Positions 23,281-24,692 of a stretch of 24,692 nucleotides of DNA are shown one piece after another. Origin of the DNA: a virus. The stretch lies in IMG/VR virus record IMGVR_UViG_3300050821_000615, positions 1 to 24,692 of that record, one strand, 5' to 3'. The notes under the pieces are model-generated. The model was not told the DNA's origin and did no database searches. It saw nothing but the letters and a program-made list of their open reading frames with translations. Made by a program: the position numbers and the translations under genes. The stretch's first letter is position 1. Each line of letters starts with the position of its first letter.

Positions 23281-24002
23281 TGGAGAACACCATCGTAGTT
23301 GGTTTTGGCTACAAGGCCCGCCACGGGAAAGACGAAGCCGTGAAGTCGATCATCGCAGCCCGCGCTGGTCAGTACGATGTACGCCGCTACGCGTTCGCCG
23401 ATGTCCTTAAGAAGGAAGTCAACGACGCGGCAGTCGCGGCAGGCGGGATGCTTGAGTTATTCAAGCAGGGTGGAACGTTTGAGGTAGGCAAGGATGACTT
23501 CACTCCGTTCCCGTCGTGGGTCCAGTACGACCCGGATGCGGACATGACTGACCCGCTGTGTCCCCTCGGCAAGCAGCGCACACTGCTGCAATGGTGGGGC
23601 ACAGAGTACCGTCGCAATCAGGACCCGAACTACTGGATCAAAAAGCTGAACGATGTACTGCTGGTTGAGAAACCACGCATCGCACTCGTCAGCGACATGC
23701 GGTTCCCGAACGAAGTGTCATGGGTCAAGCAAGACCCGTCCTCTGGCTTTGTGGTCCGCGTGGATCGCCTCGGGTACAAGAGCAATACCCCTCCGCACGA
23801 GTCCGAGAAGGCTCTGGACTTCATGGCAGACGAAGACTGGCACTACATCATTCAGGTCAACGATGGAGACATCGACGAACTGAAGCGTGATGCAGTCGTG
23901 GTGTTCGATCTGATCGTCGAGTTTCTCACGCCGCCAGACTTGAGCGAGATCGAGGCGTTCGAGGAGAAGGTCGTGAAGACCGAGGAGGTTGTCAATGGGT
24001 GA
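23280..24002 (+). CDS. Deoxynucleoside monophosphate kinase
   Basis: ATG 23280 overlaps the previous stop by one base. The 240-residue product starts with VVGFGYKARHGKDEA (6-20), a P-loop with Gly, Lys17 and Asp18 of the phage dNMP kinase family (T4 gene 1 type), then AFADVLKKEV (38-47), LLQWWGTEYRR (102-112) and LVSDMRFPNE (136-145), all characteristic of that family, which binds dNMP and ATP and forms dNDP for phage DNA synthesis. HESEKAL (173-179) near the lid is also typical. The acidic C-terminal tail (about 220-240) is an extension. The gene lies outside the structural block and marks the change to nucleotide metabolism. Confidence 0.88.
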   Translation: MENTIVVGFGYKARHGKDEAVKSIIAARAGQYDVRRYAFADVLKKEVNDAAVAAGGMLELFKQGGTFEVGKDDFTPFPSWVQYDPDADMTDPLCPLGKQRTLLQWWGTEYRRNQDPNYWIKKLNDVLLVEKPRIALVSDMRFPNEVSWVKQDPSSGFVVRVDRLGYKSNTPPHESEKALDFMADEDWHYIIQVNDGDIDELKRDAVVVFDLIVEFLTPPDLSEIEAFEEKVVKTEEVVNG

Positions 24003-24306
24003 ACAACAGCCCACGGTCATAATCCCCGAGCCACAAATCTCGCAACTCAACGCGGCGCACTACAGATTGATGCTGGCAGAGTCCGAGCTTGCACACGCAA
24101 AGCGCAACCTGCTGGACGCAGAGCAACTGGTATCGCGTCGGCGCGGTGAGCGCACGAAGATCAGGTTCGAGATCGGGCAGGCACTCGGTATCGAAATCCG
24201 AGGTTGGAATGAGACGACTGGAGAGGCGCAATACTCGCCTCTCCCGAAGCCGACCGATCCGGCACCTGAGGCTCCTTCCATGTCAGCAGAAAACGTGGCG
24301 TCCTAG
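23995..24306 (+). CDS. Small coiled-coil protein, unknown
   Basis: ATG 23995, with GAGGAGG at 23982-23988, overlaps the last eight bases of the kinase gene, so translation is probably coupled. The 103-residue product has a helix at about 18-60 (LNAAHYRLMLAESELAHAKR onwards) with alternating Leu/Ala and charged residues, a basic patch RRRGERTK (50-57) and a Pro-rich tail (about 84-95). It could form a coiled-coil dimer that touches nucleic acid, but no family is recognised. A terminator follows directly. Confidence 0.74.
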   Translation: MGEQQPTVIIPEPQISQLNAAHYRLMLAESELAHAKRNLLDAEQLVSRRRGERTKIRFEIGQALGIEIRGWNETTGEAQYSPLPKPTDPAPEAPSMSAENVAS

Positions 24307-24308
24307 GG

Positions 24309-24328
24309 CCGGAGATGACTCCGGTTTT
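24309..24328 (+). terminator. Intrinsic terminator after coiled-coil protein gene
   Basis: Six-pair stem CCGGAG / CTCCGG with a four-base loop ATGA and an immediate TTTT. Compact and well formed, three bases after the stop of the preceding gene; it would close the operon that begins with the phosphoesterase gene. Confidence 0.78.
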
Positions 24329-24342
24329 CTCACCGCCATATT

Positions 24343-24380
24343 GCCCCACGGCAGGAGGAAACCCGTGGGGCTTGTATTTC
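24343..24380 (+). terminator. Second hairpin with Shine-Dalgarno sequence in its loop
   Basis: Perfect 9-pair stem GCCCCACGG (24343-24351) / CCGTGGGGC (24363-24371), 11-base loop containing AGGAGG (24353-24358), followed by TTGTATTT. The T-tract is interrupted, so termination is possible but weaker than the hairpin upstream. The loop AGGAGG faces no good start except a GTG at 24365 inside the stem. Confidence 0.6.
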
Positions 24381-24392
24381 ACGGGAGGTTCA

Positions 24393-24617
24393 ATGCCCTA
24401 CCCGCATCACCAGCGTCTTCTCGATCTGTTGAAGGCGCTTGATCTTAAATGGCCGAAAGGCACGCGGTTCGCCATCGAGTTCAACGATGATGTCGCTTCC
24501 GACCTCACCAGCAAGACGATCAAGACGGCAACCATTTCCATCCACCAAGACAACGCGGACCCACAATGGGATCACGTTGCTCTTGCCCTGAACGACCTAC
24601 CTGTAGGACACGCTTAA
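24393..24617 (+). CDS. Small protein, unknown (74 residues)
   Basis: ATG 24393 follows GGGAGG (24383-24388) at ideal spacing; longer readings to 24315 would start inside the first terminator. The product opens MPYPHHQRLLDLLKALDLKW, with a helix at 7-17, then a strand region (TRFAIEFNDDVASDLTS, 24-40) and a ISIHQDN segment (48-54), suggesting a small alpha/beta fold. No enzyme motif is recognised. It is set apart from the upstream operon by two hairpins and may be expressed separately. Confidence 0.7.
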   Translation: MPYPHHQRLLDLLKALDLKWPKGTRFAIEFNDDVASDLTSKTIKTATISIHQDNADPQWDHVALALNDLPVGHA

Positions 24618-24654
24618 CACCGAACAGAGGGCCGCATTCATGCGGGCGGTGCCC

Positions 24655-24687
24655 GAGACAGTAAGTGCTCTGTGATGTCCCTGTCTC
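24655..24687 (+). repeat. Inverted repeat at right edge
   Basis: GAGACAG (24655-24661) and CTGTCTC (24681-24687) form a 7-base inverted repeat with a 19-base spacer. A smaller hairpin CCGCA / TGCGG precedes it at 24632-24645. The window ends at once, so whether it is a terminator, an operator or part of another element cannot be judged. Confidence 0.45.
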
Positions 24688-24692
24688 AGGAA

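Noticed and set aside
24365-24442. Short frame from GTG 24365 behind the AGGAGG in the hairpin loop
   Set aside because: The start codon is inside a perfect stem and the 25-residue frame overlaps the better-supported gene at 24393 in another frame.

Overview
The window is a stretch of tailed double-stranded DNA phage (or prophage) genome. Every gene I can support is on the plus strand and packed with small gaps or 1-20 base overlaps. The order is that of a siphovirus late region: packaging, portal, scaffold, capsid, connector, tail tube, frameshifted tail chaperones, tape measure, tail tip and fibre. A long non-contractile tail is indicated by the single tube-protein gene, the G/GT frameshift pair, the 1149-residue tape measure and the absence of a sheath gene. 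Nothing shows integration (no integrase or attachment site), and no tRNA, CRISPR array or insertion sequence was seen. The host cannot be named. Moderately high GC, Shine-Dalgarno-led genes and modular carbohydrate-binding tail proteins would fit a soil bacterium; one tail repeat recalls acidobacterial proteins, but that is a weak inference from memory.

Layout. 1-1719: end of an unidentified gene (possibly small terminase), then large terminase. 1770-3125: two accessory genes between terminase and portal, a SprT-like zinc metalloprotease and a family-2-type glycosyltransferase with a DXH motif. 3135-6847: portal, scaffold and major capsid protein, with strong hairpins in the gaps. 6919-9035: connector and neck proteins, tail terminator and tail tube. 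9123-9994: tail assembly chaperones G and GT joined by a -1 frameshift at T TTT TTC. 9999-10856: an HK97 gp10-like protein and a small unknown. 10867-14316: tape measure. 14370-20841: a small protein with a beta-helix-like stretch, a 1474-residue tail hub carrying several sugar-binding-type modules, and a fibre or receptor-binding protein. 20930-24617: a one-helix membrane protein, a promoter and leader, a calcineurin-like phosphoesterase with a putative DNA-binding N-terminus, a 55-residue protein, a multi-helix membrane protein, a deoxynucleoside monophosphate kinase and two small unknowns.

How it works together. Terminase loads DNA through the portal into a scaffolded procapsid. The connector proteins close the head. 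The G/GT chaperones help wrap the tape measure before tube polymerisation, and the hub and fibre recognise the host surface. The region after 20930 leaves the structural block: it has its own promoter and moves into membrane (perhaps lysis) and nucleotide-metabolism functions. A recurring feature is a strong hairpin, different in sequence each time, just upstream of the ribosome binding site of major genes. Most of the window is a recognisable late module. The least ordinary parts are the glycosyltransferase/metalloprotease pair, the sugar-binding modules apparently inserted in the hub, and the promoter-leader-terminator before the phosphoesterase.
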